From Fidelibacterota bacterium (GTDB taxonomy: Bacteria > Fidelibacterota > Marinisomatia > SCGC-AAA003-L08 > TS1B11), in NCBI GenBank assembly GCA_004124875.1, contig SCKJ01000008.1, positions 1 through 64,000 of the forward strand: 64,000 bases of DNA. The letters are read 5' to 3'. Shown here piece after piece: positions 1-8,756 of this stretch; position 1 is the stretch's first letter; the number at the start of each line of letters is the position of its first letter. Position numbers and translations under genes: made by a program. Below the pieces are notes generated by a model that did not search any database, was not told the DNA's origin, and saw only the letters and a program-made list of their open reading frames with translations.

Positions 1-409
<409 letters not shown>

Positions 410-497
410 ATGAGTTTGCATTAATCTATCTTGGCCACTCAAAAGGCGCGAACCCGCGCACTCGCTTCTCGCAATGAGAAAAAACGTTGCTCGTAGA
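410..497 (-). promoter_or_regulatory. 16S upstream leader region with a GC hairpin
   Basis: This stretch lies between the terminator of the upstream gene and the 16S 5' end, so it must hold the rRNA promoter if the operon has its own. On the minus strand it contains a GCGCG/CGCGC hairpin (455-459 with 446-450) followed by CTTTT, and an AT-rich GATAGATTAATG block near 420-431 that could be a -10 element. No convincing -35/-10 pair or boxA antiterminator was found. Confidence 0.3.
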
Positions 498-522
498 CAA
501 AAACTCCGCCGGAATGGCGGAG
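498..522 (-). terminator. Rho-independent terminator of the 617-1567 gene
   Basis: On the minus strand, CTCCGCC (522-516) pairs perfectly with GGCGGAG (510-504) across a 5-nt loop and is followed directly by TTTTTG. It sits about 95 bp past the stop of the minus-strand CDS and just before the 16S leader, so it would insulate the rRNA operon from read-through. Confidence 0.75.
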
Positions 523-616
523 CACCTTCATCCACAGCACACGAACTTACAGTCGCATCTCCCCGAAGGGCAATGCTAATTCTGCCTAATTATTCATTCA
601 GCTGCGCCAGTTTGCG

Positions 617-1567
617 TTAAAATATGGCCGGATGCCCAAAGGACCAAAGCACGTTAATATTATACGTGCTTATAATGGCGTCGAGCCGCTTCTGCAATCT
701 GCTCTCATTGGCCCGATCGCGCTGACGGCCGGCCGCCCCATAGCTGGCCCAGTATAAGCCCCCGGCCCCGGCGGCCATTACCCAGCGGGTCCAGTTATCA
801 ATCAGGATCGCCCCCAGCGCCAGCGTCCCTACGCCGACCCCAAAGCCCATGGCATCGCCCACAGAGCCGATCCGCGCCAGTCCCCCGCCCGGCGCAATGT
901 TCCAGATGCGGTTGCCCCAGGCAGAATAATAGCGAATCTGATTGAGCTGCTCCACGTCGGCAATGATGCGGTCGAGCACGGCCTGTCCCCGGCTGGGATA
1001 GTAACGGCGGGCGGATACGAAATAGTCCTGGGCATCGCGCCACTCCTCAACAGTCAGAGAGGAAAATCCCTTCAGCACCAGGATGTAGGGATCGGTATTG
1101 ATCGGCAGCGCCAGCACATCGGCGTGGCGCCCGGCATCATAATCGAGGCGCGCCAGCTGGCGGACGGAGACCATCCTCACCCGGGGATCGGCGGCGGCAT
1201 GGTCCCGCGAAAGGAAATATTGGTCGCGAGCCAGGGCCAGCTCGCCAATGCGGTGGTAAGCGCGACCCATGCGGTAGCGCACGAGGGGGATCAGGCCATC
1301 GTCCGGGAAATGGAGGATGAAGCTGTAGTACTCCAGCACGGCGCCCTGGAAATCGCGGCGTTGGTATTTGCGCTCCCCCAACGCCAGGAATTCGTTGCGC
1401 AGCCGCTCGGCGAAATAGGCCCAATCCTCCTGGATATATGCGTTGGAGCGGCCATCGACGGTATCGATGAAAGTGGTGTCGCTGCCAAAATTGAGGGCCT
1501 TGAGCTGCGGCGCTTCCTGGGCGGAAACCAGCGAGGATAAGGCCACCATCAGGCTCAGCAGGCGCAT
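617..1567 (-). CDS. Secreted TPR-like hypothetical protein (316 aa)
   Basis: The open frame reaches up to 1801, but the credible start is the ATG at 1567, because the protein then begins with a signal peptide (MRLLSLMVALSSLVSAQ). The upstream frame runs through a palindromic repeat and is not protein-like. After the signal peptide come helical TPR-like units around residues 55-180 (for example YRMGRAYHRIGELALARDQY). A glycine/alanine-rich segment with two likely membrane helices follows, roughly residues 225-280, ending in FGHPAIF. TPR proteins of this kind are usually envelope assembly or scaffold factors; the specific role here is unknown. It is divergently oriented to the Imm-like gene and ends at a clear terminator. 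Confidence 0.75.
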   Translation of the reverse strand: MRLLSLMVALSSLVSAQEAPQLKALNFGSDTTFIDTVDGRSNAYIQEDWAYFAERLRNEFLALGERKYQRRDFQGAVLEYYSFILHFPDDGLIPLVRYRMGRAYHRIGELALARDQYFLSRDHAAADPRVRMVSVRQLARLDYDAGRHADVLALPINTDPYILVLKGFSSLTVEEWRDAQDYFVSARRYYPSRGQAVLDRIIADVEQLNQIRYYSAWGNRIWNIAPGGGLARIGSVGDAMGFGVGVGTLALGAILIDNWTRWVMAAGAGGLYWASYGAAGRQRDRANESRLQKRLDAIISTYNINVLWSFGHPAIF

Positions 1568-1612
1568 GGCCGAATTTTGCACCGGTGCAGGGGCGATTGC
1601 CAGCGGTTTCAA

Positions 1613-1693
1613 GACACTCACCCCCACACTACGTGTTCCCCCTCTCTCCGGAGAGAGGGGGCGTCCTGGCGCCAGCCGACAGGGGTGAGTGTC
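1613..1693. repeat. Nested palindromic intergenic repeat, copy 1
   Basis: Outer arms GACACTCACCC (1613-1623) and GGGTGAGTGTC (1683-1693) are perfect inverted repeats. Inside them, 1638-1661 is a perfect 24-bp palindrome built from CCCCCTCTCTCC and its complement. The element lies between the divergent starts at 1567 and 1800. A related copy sits at 2018-2090 and an 11-bp arm recurs at 4091-4101. It looks like a REP/MITE-type dispersed element; its mobility is not shown. Confidence 0.7.
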
Positions 1694-1730
1694 TCGGCCT
1701 GTCATATTAATGTCTGGTGACATTATATTC
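1694..1730. promoter_or_regulatory. Conserved TGTCA-N13-TGACA box, copy 1
   Basis: The text after the palindromic repeat contains TGTCA (1700-1704) and TGACA (1718-1722), 13 bp apart, and an inner TAATGTC/GACATTA inverted repeat. Most of the segment recurs at 2102-2141, again directly after a palindromic repeat. The position upstream of the Imm-like gene and the dyad symmetry suit an operator or an element end; which one is unknown. Confidence 0.4.
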
Positions 1731-1799
1731 CGGCCTCGATAGATGCATGTGGGGTGCAGGGATAGTTTGTGACTATCTGCAACAATGGAAGGATGAAGC

Positions 1800-1985
1800 A
1801 TGAGTTTAGGACTAGGTGAGCTCTTAGTGCTCTTCGTCTTGGGGGCTATTTACTTCTTCCCATCAATTGTAGGCCGAAGCAAAACTAACTTCGTTGCTAT
1901 TTTCGTGCTCAACTTGTTCCTCGGCTGGACTGTGCTGGGCTGGGTTGCAGCTCTGGTCTGGGCCTTAACCAAGGACAAAGCATAA
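1800..1985 (+). CDS. Imm-like superinfection immunity small membrane protein (61 aa)
   Basis: This small hydrophobic protein has two membrane helices (about residues 5-22 and 34-56) and a short basic loop between them. The GRSKTNFVAIFVLNLFLGWT stretch followed by LGWVAALVWAL matches the pattern of the Imm_superinfect family, whose founder is phage T4 Imm. T4 Imm sits in the inner membrane and stops a second phage from delivering DNA. GGAAGG lies about 9 nt before the ATG. The gene is followed by a repeat and then by a membrane-anchored nuclease in the same orientation, so the pair may act together against DNA entry. The family also occurs widely in bacterial genomes outside phages, where its function is untested. 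Confidence 0.8.
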   Translation: MSLGLGELLVLFVLGAIYFFPSIVGRSKTNFVAIFVLNLFLGWTVLGWVAALVWALTKDKA

Positions 1986-2017
1986 ATCCGTCAAAAATTC
2001 CGATTGTTATTACATTG

Positions 2018-2141
2018 CCCCCTCTTTCCCCCGACGCTAGTCGGGGCGAAGCAGAGAGAGGGGGAAACACGAAGTGTGGGGGTGAGTGTCTTCGGTTGAG
2101 TGCCTCGGCCTGTCATATACATGTTATTTGACATTATATTC
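2018..2141. repeat. Nested palindromic repeat, copy 2, with TGTCA-N13-TGACA box
   Basis: Positions 2018-2090 hold a hairpin of CCCCGAC and GTCGGGG with a 4-nt loop, CCCCCTCT/AGAGAGGGGG arms outside it, and then GTGGGGGTGAGTGTC, which matches the right arm of the 1613-1693 copy. Positions 2102-2141 repeat the box of copy 1, with TGTCA at 2111-2115 and TGACA at 2129-2133 at the same 13-bp spacing. The two composite copies are direct repeats flanking the 61-residue gene. A TTGACA at 2128-2133 could act as a -35 for the nuclease gene, but no good -10 follows. Confidence 0.65.
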
Positions 2142-2185
2142 TAGTCATGTCAAATACATGGGGGGTACAATGGGGGGGCCGACAA

Positions 2186-4069
2186 ATGAAGTTATTAATA
2201 ATTATTGCTATCACTTTGACCACGCTTCTTCCGCAAGCACCGGATAGTGTTATCACCGGAATTGTAAAGGCGAGAGCAAAAATTTATTCGAGACCAAACA
2301 AAAAATCGCCAGTACTCCACAAATTAAAAAGGGGCACTGAGGTGATAATCCTTAGCGAACAAAATTCGAAATTTTTTCAGGTATGGTATAAGGGTGAAAC
2401 AGGCTGGCTGAGGTTTCGGCATCTCGAAAACTATAAGGTTGTGAGTGACAGCGTTGGCCAATATGCCCTCAAAACAAGTAGGGCGGACCTGTCTGCACTA
2501 GTCGCGGAAATTGAGCCGAATAAATCCACGCTAGTTGAGCCAGATCCCCCTGCACCCATCGCAGTTTCGAAAAGTACAAAGACAACTAGCAAGCCTAAAA
2601 CTGTGCCTAACCGGAGCACCAAAAGTCTATCATCCATACCAATGCCTGTACGCCAGGATACTTTGGTAGGCAAATCAATAAATAATAGTACTACGGCTGT
2701 TCCATATCTCGTATTTAGTGTTTTACTCAATGCCCTATTTGTTGCATTATTTGTCAGATATTTCATGTTTTATAAGCGGATTTCCAAGAAGTATGCGCCT
2801 GTCATAGACATTGATGCTGAGGTCGTAAAGATCAAAAAAGAGCGAGACAAATTGTCCATATTGTTCCAATCGCTCGATTCAGATTATAAAACTAAAGATG
2901 ATGAACTGAATGCTGAATACAAGAGGAAGCGTTCAATCTATGATCATTTACTTCATGAAATTAGTATTGTTGAGGAAGACCTAGAGTACATATCATTTGG
3001 TGTCTATAAACCTCGCTACGATTTTGAAGATGCCGCGCGTTACCAGACTGCAATTAATCGAATTCGAAGTGATCAGAAATTGATGATTAAAAATAAGACG
3101 GCCATTAAGTGCAATGTCGAATGGAGTGTCGGTGGAAGTAAACGTGAAGGCACTAAAATGATCAATCGGCTGATGAAATTGATGATGCGCGCATTTAATA
3201 ATGAATGCGATAGCGCCTCGCTAAAAGTGAAGTGGAACAATTTTGACCAGATGTCAGCGCGGCTCAATAAGGCGTTTGAGGCCATAAATAAATTGGGAGA
3301 AGTAAACAGCACCTTGATTCAACGGCGGTACCTGAACTTAAAAATTGAAGAATTAAGCCTCGTACATGAGTACCGTGAAAAGGTTCAGGAGGAAAAAGAA
3401 GAGCAAAGACGGATTAGAGAGCAAATTAGAGAAGAAGAAAAAGTTCAGAAGGAAATCGATAAAGCGCTCAAAGAAGCTGATATCGAGGAGAAACGATATG
3501 AGAAAGCGTTATCTGAGGTTCGCAAAGAACTCGATTCTGCGAAAGGAGAAGAATTAAGTAAACTGAACAAATCAATCGAGTCGCTCCAGGCACAGCTATT
3601 GGAAGCAACATCGAACAAGGAACGGGCACTATCTCGTGCTCAGCAGACAAAATCTGGACATGTTTACGTGATTTCAAACATCGGTTCATTCGGTGAGAAT
3701 GTGTATAAAATTGGCATGACTAGACGCCTTGAACCATTAGATAGAGTGAAGGAGCTGGGCGATGCTTCTGTTCCATTCAGGTTCGATATTCACGCGATGA
3801 TATTCTCTGATGATGCCCCAGCGCTAGAGCATCAACTACACCAAGCGTTCGATGCTAAAAGACTAAATTTAATGAATTCTCGAAAGGAATTTTTCAATGT
3901 CGAACTTGCTGAAATCGAATCTATAGTAGTTAGTAACCACGGGGAAATTGAGTTTACCCAATTAGCCGAGGCTCGTGAATATAGGGAAACTGAAGCCCTG
4001 AGAATTGCTGAATCTGAGAGGGTATCGAGTACTGAAAAACTTGTAGAGGAGTTTCCAGAAAGTCTTTAA
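2186..4069 (+). CDS. SNIPE-like membrane nuclease: SH3-TM-DUF4041-GIY-YIG
   Basis: Residue numbers count from the possible earlier ATG at 2147. The ATG at 2186 (residue 14) is preferred because it directly opens a signal or membrane segment (MKLLIIIAITLTTLL). Next come a bacterial SH3 domain (about 35-100, with GWLRFRHLENY), a Pro/Ser/Thr-rich linker, a membrane helix (185-208), a long coiled coil matching the DUF4041 style (about 220-490), and a GIY-YIG nuclease of the T5orf172/MUG113 type (504-595). Nuclease motif residues are HVYVIS, YKIGMTRR and Glu561 in ALEHQL. The predicted topology puts SH3 in the periplasm and the nuclease in the cytosol. E. coli SNIPE has a membrane anchor, DUF4041 and GIY-YIG, and cuts phage DNA as it enters; the SH3 ectodomain is the difference seen here. 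Base use is AT-rich compared with neighbours, suggesting transfer. Confidence 0.85.
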   Translation: MKLLIIIAITLTTLLPQAPDSVITGIVKARAKIYSRPNKKSPVLHKLKRGTEVIILSEQNSKFFQVWYKGETGWLRFRHLENYKVVSDSVGQYALKTSRADLSALVAEIEPNKSTLVEPDPPAPIAVSKSTKTTSKPKTVPNRSTKSLSSIPMPVRQDTLVGKSINNSTTAVPYLVFSVLLNALFVALFVRYFMFYKRISKKYAPVIDIDAEVVKIKKERDKLSILFQSLDSDYKTKDDELNAEYKRKRSIYDHLLHEISIVEEDLEYISFGVYKPRYDFEDAARYQTAINRIRSDQKLMIKNKTAIKCNVEWSVGGSKREGTKMINRLMKLMMRAFNNECDSASLKVKWNNFDQMSARLNKAFEAINKLGEVNSTLIQRRYLNLKIEELSLVHEYREKVQEEKEEQRRIREQIREEEKVQKEIDKALKEADIEEKRYEKALSEVRKELDSAKGEELSKLNKSIESLQAQLLEATSNKERALSRAQQTKSGHVYVISNIGSFGENVYKIGMTRRLEPLDRVKELGDASVPFRFDIHAMIFSDDAPALEHQLHQAFDAKRLNLMNSRKEFFNVELAEIESIVVSNHGEIEFTQLAEAREYRETEALRIAESERVSSTEKLVEEFPESL

Positions 4070-4353
4070 CCATTACCAGGCATATCGCGAGGGTGAGTGT
4101 CCTTAGGGCTTCTCATCGCGAAGCGCGGTGAGTCATGGGCTTTGGGGGGCTTTCAAATTTCCCTCCGGCACCCATCATCCTTCGACTGAGCCTGTGCCGA
4201 GTTAGCGTAGATGGAAGAATCCGCAGCGCTCAGGGTGACAGAATTAGAGTGTGGCTCTTATCTTCAATCTTCAATCTTCAATCATCATTACCCTGCCATC
4301 ACGCCCCTTCAATTACCCTGCATGCTTCGAGAGCCTCAGCATGACAGCGCTAA
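4070..4353. other. Intergenic region with repeat fragments
   Basis: No gene is supported here. An 11-bp arm of the palindromic repeat (GGGTGAGTGTC) recurs at 4091-4101, just past the nuclease gene. CTTCGACTGAGCCTGTGCCGA near 4183-4203 resembles the 23-bp unit tandemly repeated at 41241-41395. TTCAATC is repeated in tandem near 4262-4282. No clear terminator was found for the convergent nuclease and clpX genes. Confidence 0.5.
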
Positions 4354-5613
4354 TCACGCCCTTTTCCTCCTCTGCAGATCCGGCTTGGCGCCTTCGGTTA
4401 GCACCTGGGCGGTGATGGTGCACCTTTCGACCCCTCGCAGGGAAGGCAGCTCGTACATGATGTCGAGCATGCACGCCTCGAGGATCGACCGCAGTCCCCG
4501 GGCGCCGGTTTTGCGTTTCATCGCCTGTTGCACCACTATCGACAGGGCTTCGTCGGAGAAGACCAGCGCCACCCCTTCCATTTCAAACAGCTTCTGATAC
4601 TGCTTTACCAGCGCGTTGCGCGGCTGGGTCAGGATGGTCAGCAGCGCCTCTTCGTTGAGGTCGTCCAGCGTGGTGACCACCGGCAGACGGCCCACCAGCT
4701 CCGGGATAAAGCCGAAGCGGACCAGGTCCTCCGGCTCCAGCTGGCGCCGCAGCCGCATGCCATCATCATCCGACTTGCCCTTGATGTCGGCCACAAAACC
4801 CATGGTGCCGGCTTCGACACGGCGCTGGATGATCTCCTCCACCCCTTCAAAGGTGCCGCCGCAGATGAACAGGATATTGCGGGTGTCGATGCTCAGCAGG
4901 TTCTGCTCGGGGTGCTTGCGGCCCCCCTTGGGCGGCACCGACGCGATGGTCCCTTCCAGGATTTTCAGCAGCGCCTGCTGCACCCCTTGGCCCGATACGT
5001 CGCGGGTGATGGAGATGTTCATCTCCTTGCGGCTGATTTTGTCGATCTCGTCGATATAGACAATGCCCTGCTCGGCCCTGGGAATATCAAAGTCGGCGGC
5101 CTGCAGCAACCGCACCAGAATGTTTTCCACATCCTCACCCACATAGCCCGCTTCAGTGAGGGCCGTCGCATCGGCAATGGCAAAGGGAACGTTCAGGAAG
5201 CGGGCCAGTGTCTGCGCAATCAAGGTCTTGCCGGTGCCGGTCGGTCCCAGCAACAGGATGTTGCTCTTTTCTATCTCCACATCGTCCTTGGCGAGCAGCG
5301 TCGATTGGATGCGCTTATAGTGGTTATAGACGGCCACCGCCACAGATTTTTTGGCCAGCTCCTGTCCCACAATGTACTGGTCGAGCCGGCCTTTTATTTC
5401 CTCGGGCAGCGGCACGTGCTCAAGTGGCGGCGCAGCTTGCTTCTGGTGTCCCTGCTGCACAATCTGAACGGACGACCAGACGCACCGCTCGCAAATAAAA
5501 CTGTCCGTGGGAGAGGCCACCATCACCTCCACCTCGGTGGAAGGCCGGCCACAAAACGAGCAGTGTTGCACCTGGTCGGGTGAAGTCGGGCCGCTGTCGC
5601 GTGGACCTTGCAT
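4354..5613 (-). CDS. clpX: ATP-dependent Clp protease ATP-binding subunit ClpX
   Basis: ClpX is the AAA+ unfoldase that recognises substrates and feeds them to ClpP. Visible features are the N-terminal four-Cys zinc finger (CSFC...CERC), Walker A GPTGTGKT, Walker [11 protein letters not shown], the arginine-rich [12 protein letters not shown] segment, and an MGF tripeptide at the position of the IGF loop that docks ClpP. Its length of 419 aa is normal. The frame opens at a TTG at 5616, but the next codon, ATG at 5613, is preferred; it overlaps the clpP stop as TGATG, so translation is coupled. It is the last gene of the tig-clpP-clpX unit. Confidence 0.98.
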   Translation of the reverse strand: MQGPRDSGPTSPDQVQHCSFCGRPSTEVEVMVASPTDSFICERCVWSSVQIVQQGHQKQAAPPLEHVPLPEEIKGRLDQYIVGQELAKKSVAVAVYNHYKRIQSTLLAKDDVEIEKSNILLLGPTGTGKTLIAQTLARFLNVPFAIADATALTEAGYVGEDVENILVRLLQAADFDIPRAEQGIVYIDEIDKISRKEMNISITRDVSGQGVQQALLKILEGTIASVPPKGGRKHPEQNLLSIDTRNILFICGGTFEGVEEIIQRRVEAGTMGFVADIKGKSDDDGMRLRRQLEPEDLVRFGFIPELVGRLPVVTTLDDLNEEALLTILTQPRNALVKQYQKLFEMEGVALVFSDEALSIVVQQAMKRKTGARGLRSILEACMLDIMYELPSLRGVERCTITAQVLTEGAKPDLQRRKRA

Positions 5614-6212
5614 CAAGTCCTTTTATCGAGAATGATATCGATGAGACCGTAGCTCTTGGCCTCTTCGGATGTCATGAAAAAGTTTCTGTCGGTGTCCTTC
5701 TCCACTTTCTTGAGCGTCTGCCCCGACATTTTGGCCAGTATTTTGTTGAGTTCCCCCTTCATCTTGATAATTTCGGCGGCATGGATTTCAATATCCGACG
5801 CCTGCCCTTCCACGCCTCCCATCGGCTGGTGAATCATGATGCGGGCATTGGGCAGCACCGAGCGCTTTCCTTTTTGACCGGCCGCCAGTAAAATGGCGCC
5901 CATGCTGGCCGCCTGGCCCAGGCAGATCGTGGCCACTTCCGGCTTGATGAACCGCATGGTGTCATAAATAGCAAGGCCCGAGGTGACCGAGCCACCGGGA
6001 GTATTGATATACAGAGAGACATCCTTGTCCGGGTCCTCTGCTTCCAAAAACAGCATCTGGGCGATAATCAATGAGGCGACATTATCATCGATGGGGGTGC
6101 CCAGAAAGATGATCCGCTCCTTGAGCAGCCGCGAGTAGATGTCATACGCCCGCTCGCCACGGGAAGTCTGCTCGACCACCATGGGTACCAGCATATTATT
6201 TTCTATGGTCAT
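5613..6212 (-). CDS. clpP: ATP-dependent Clp protease proteolytic subunit ClpP
   Basis: ClpP is the serine peptidase that forms the degradation chamber paired with ClpX. The catalytic triad is visible: Ser in [11 protein letters not shown], His in MIHQPMGG and Asp in EKDTDRNFF. The usual FLGTPIDD and YINTPGGSV segments are present. Its length of 199 aa is standard. The ATG overlaps the tig stop as ATGA and its own stop overlaps the clpX start, so the three genes are translationally coupled. Confidence 0.98.
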   Translation of the reverse strand: MTIENNMLVPMVVEQTSRGERAYDIYSRLLKERIIFLGTPIDDNVASLIIAQMLFLEAEDPDKDVSLYINTPGGSVTSGLAIYDTMRFIKPEVATICLGQAASMGAILLAAGQKGKRSVLPNARIMIHQPMGGVEGQASDIEIHAAEIIKMKGELNKILAKMSGQTLKKVEKDTDRNFFMTSEEAKSYGLIDIILDKRT

Positions 6213-7498
6213 TGTGTCTGGCTCGCTTTCCGCAATTCGCTCGATGGTTTGTTTATTTCTTTGACCTTGGCGTACCCTTTCAGCCGCTCAACAAGGGCCT
6301 CAGTGAGCATATCTTCTTTCAAGTTGCGGCGATTTTCAGGCCGCTTGTAAAAGTTTCGAATCTGTTTTTCCTGGGGCGGATCATCGGCAACCAAGGCCGT
6401 GATGCGCTCATCCACCTGACTCTCCTCCACCTCCAACCCCTCCTCGGTAATAACCTGGCGCTTCAGCAGGAACCACTTCAGGTTCCAGACGATGCTGGCC
6501 TGCTGCTCCGCGGCAATCTGCTCGCGGTCGATGGAAGCTTCGGGATATCCCTGCTGCCGCAGATCATGAATCAGGTTATCGATGTAGGTATCGACCATGG
6601 AGGTAGGAACCTCCAGCTTGGCGTTACGGACGAAGTGGTCGGCGAGTTCCCGGCTGATCCGCTTGGCCGACTCGCGGTCAAACGACGCCTGAATCCTTCG
6701 GCCCACGATCTCGCGCAGGTCCTGCATCGAGGTTGCCTGCGGCTCAACGGATTTGGCAAACTCGTCATCGAGCTCCGGCACGATCTGCTCCGATACTTGA
6801 GTCACGGTCACTTCGTACTGTTTTTCCTGCCCATCCGGATCGGGCAACGTCACCCGCCGCACGTCGCCTGGTTGGGCCCCTTGAAGACGAGTCATGTTAT
6901 CCCCCGCAAACGGCCCCTCGGCGGTGAGGTGCAGATACTGGTTCTCCATTTTGCTGCCGATAATGGGCAAGCCGCCAAGGTCCACTTCCTGCAGATCGGC
7001 CAGCATGTAGTAGCCTTCCTCGGCTCCCGACTCCACCGTACGCAGCTGCGATTTGTGTTGCTGCAGCTCCTTCAGCGCCAGGTCGATGTCCACAGAGTCA
7101 TGGTTGAAGGTGATGTTCTGCACCTTCAACCCCCTTTTGTAAGTGGGCAACTTGATTTCAGGCTCCACTTCAAAGGTGGCCTCAAAGTGCAAATCGGACC
7201 CTTCATGAAAATGGAGGCCGGTAATCTGGGCCTTGTTGATGGCCTCCTGCTGGCCTTCATCCAGCGCCGCGATATAATATTCCTGCACGATTTGCTCGGC
7301 GAAGTCTGCATCAGCCAGGGGCCCGTACTGCCGCTTGATAATATGGGCAGGAACTTTCCCCTTGCGGAATCCCGGCAGCTTGATCTTCCTGGAAAATTTC
7401 TTCAGGAACGACTGGTACTTATCGGCCAGGTCTGTCCACGGCACCGATACTTTGATCTGGCGCGTGTAGCTGTTCACATTTTTGATGTTCGTCTGCAA
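6209..7498 (-). CDS. tig: Trigger factor, ribosome-associated chaperone
   Basis: Trigger factor binds the ribosome exit tunnel and protects nascent chains. The N-terminal ribosome-binding signature appears as [11 protein letters not shown], followed by a PPIase-like central domain (about residues 150-245) and a helical C-terminal chaperone domain. The length of 429 aa is typical. The start is a TTG at 7498, supported by AAGGAAG six bases upstream; no ATG fits better. The stop overlaps the clpP start. The tig-clpP-clpX order is conserved in many bacteria. Confidence 0.96.
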   Translation of the reverse strand: MQTNIKNVNSYTRQIKVSVPWTDLADKYQSFLKKFSRKIKLPGFRKGKVPAHIIKRQYGPLADADFAEQIVQEYYIAALDEGQQEAINKAQITGLHFHEGSDLHFEATFEVEPEIKLPTYKRGLKVQNITFNHDSVDIDLALKELQQHKSQLRTVESGAEEGYYMLADLQEVDLGGLPIIGSKMENQYLHLTAEGPFAGDNMTRLQGAQPGDVRRVTLPDPDGQEKQYEVTVTQVSEQIVPELDDEFAKSVEPQATSMQDLREIVGRRIQASFDRESAKRISRELADHFVRNAKLEVPTSMVDTYIDNLIHDLRQQGYPEASIDREQIAAEQQASIVWNLKWFLLKRQVITEEGLEVEESQVDERITALVADDPPQEKQIRNFYKRPENRRNLKEDMLTEALVERLKGYAKVKEINKPSSELRKASQTQ

Positions 7499-7586
7499 CG
7501 CTGCTTCCTTAGCTTGGCTCCATGACTGGCGCTGGAAAGTTTACGATTTATAACGGGAAGGTGCCGATACAAACATCACTGTTGGC

Positions 7587-8012
7587 TCAGGTGAATTCAA
7601 TAACGTAGAGCATGATGTAAATGATCACTCCGGTAATGGACACATACAGCCACACCGGCAACGTTTTGCGGGCAAGTGATTTGTGCTGGGCGTACCTCCC
7701 GCCCAGTCCCCGGCGGAGCGTCGTAATGACCAGCGGGACATTGGCCACCGCCAGAATCGTATGCGGAATCAAAATGACGAAGTAAAGTGTCCGCACCCCA
7801 CCGGTGCCGGAAAACGGATACGAACCCACCTGCACATGATAGGTGACGTAGCTCACCAGAAATGCCAGCGAGAAACCGGTGGCTCCCAGCATGGCCAGTT
7901 TGTGCTCATCCCGCCGCCCCCGGCGGATCAACAGATAGCCTGTTACCAGCAGAATGGCGGAGCAGGCATTGAATATGGCATTGAGCGTGGGCAGCCAGGC
8001 GATGTAGGTCAT
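7587..8012 (-). CDS. DUF420 membrane protein, cytochrome oxidase assembly-type
   Basis: A 141-aa protein with four predicted membrane helices and the DUF420/YozB pattern (YVTYH near residue 56 and a histidine in VILIPHTILA). DUF420 proteins are commonly encoded with Sco and heme-copper oxidase genes and are thought to help assemble the oxidase. Its ATG overlaps the Sco stop as ATGA, which ties it to the oxidase operon. Confidence 0.88.
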   Translation of the reverse strand: MTYIAWLPTLNAIFNACSAILLVTGYLLIRRGRRDEHKLAMLGATGFSLAFLVSYVTYHVQVGSYPFSGTGGVRTLYFVILIPHTILAVANVPLVITTLRRGLGGRYAQHKSLARKTLPVWLYVSITGVIIYIMLYVIEFT

Positions 8013-8614
8013 GTGGCGGTCAGCAAGCGCTGGATGTCGGTAATCAGACTTTCCATGGAACTGTAGTCGTTGCTGTCGAAATAGCCCCGGATATTTCCGT
8101 GCCTGTCGACCAGGGTGAAATAGGTGGAGTGATGGATAGGTTGCTCAATGCTGCCCAGCGCAAAGCTCTTGACGGCTATCTTTTGTATGGCTTCATACTC
8201 GCCGGTGAGAAAGTGCCATTTGTCAGGGTTGGCGCCGAAAAGCCGGGCGTATTCGGCCAGCACTTCGGGTGTGTCGGTTTCAGGATCGACGGTAAAGGAG
8301 ACCAGCGCCAAGCCGGGGACTCTTCTGAAGGTCCTCTGGAGCCGCGCCATCTTTTGGCTCATTAACGGGCACGGCCCCGCGCAGGTCGTAAAGATAAAAT
8401 CGGCCACCCAGACTTTGCCATCCAGGTGACTGGAGGCGAACGGTTCACCCCGGGAGTTGGTGAGCTCGAACGGGAGCACGGCGCCGAGCGTAGCCATCTC
8501 TGCCAGCGGCTGGCGCACGCGACTGGCAGTGCTGAAGACAAACGCCATGCCCAGCAACAGGATACCAAGCATGCCAAAGATAATGAAAGGAGGTCGAATG
8601 TTCATGTTCGCCAT
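8009..8614 (-). CDS. Sco1/SenC/PrrC family copper chaperone
   Basis: Sco proteins deliver copper to the CuA centre of oxidase subunit II. The protein has an N-terminal membrane anchor, then a thioredoxin-like fold with the copper motif CAGPC (CxxxC) in FIFTTCAGPCPLMS and a downstream His in IHHSTYFTLVD. The frame opens at a TTG at 8635, but ATG at 8614 (or 8605) precedes the anchor more naturally; no clear ribosome binding site decides between them. It lies just after the subunit II gene and overlaps the DUF420 gene. Confidence 0.93.
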   Translation of the reverse strand: MANMNIRPPFIIFGMLGILLLGMAFVFSTASRVRQPLAEMATLGAVLPFELTNSRGEPFASSHLDGKVWVADFIFTTCAGPCPLMSQKMARLQRTFRRVPGLALVSFTVDPETDTPEVLAEYARLFGANPDKWHFLTGEYEAIQKIAVKSFALGSIEQPIHHSTYFTLVDRHGNIRGYFDSNDYSSMESLITDIQRLLTAT

Positions 8615-8756
8615 GGGCTGAAGTTGGCCCTGCAACGCTTAGTCAGGCAAGAATTGTTCGCTGCGCACTGCCTGCGCCGCCGGGGCCACCAGGGCCGGAA
8701 TGACAATCCCGGTTCCTGTCTGCCCGCCAAACCAAGCGAGCGTTACCGGCGCAAGG

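Noticed and set aside
4528..7525. Long plus-strand open frames opposite clpX, clpP and tig
   Set aside because: They mirror three well-recognised genes, have no domains and no ribosome binding sites.
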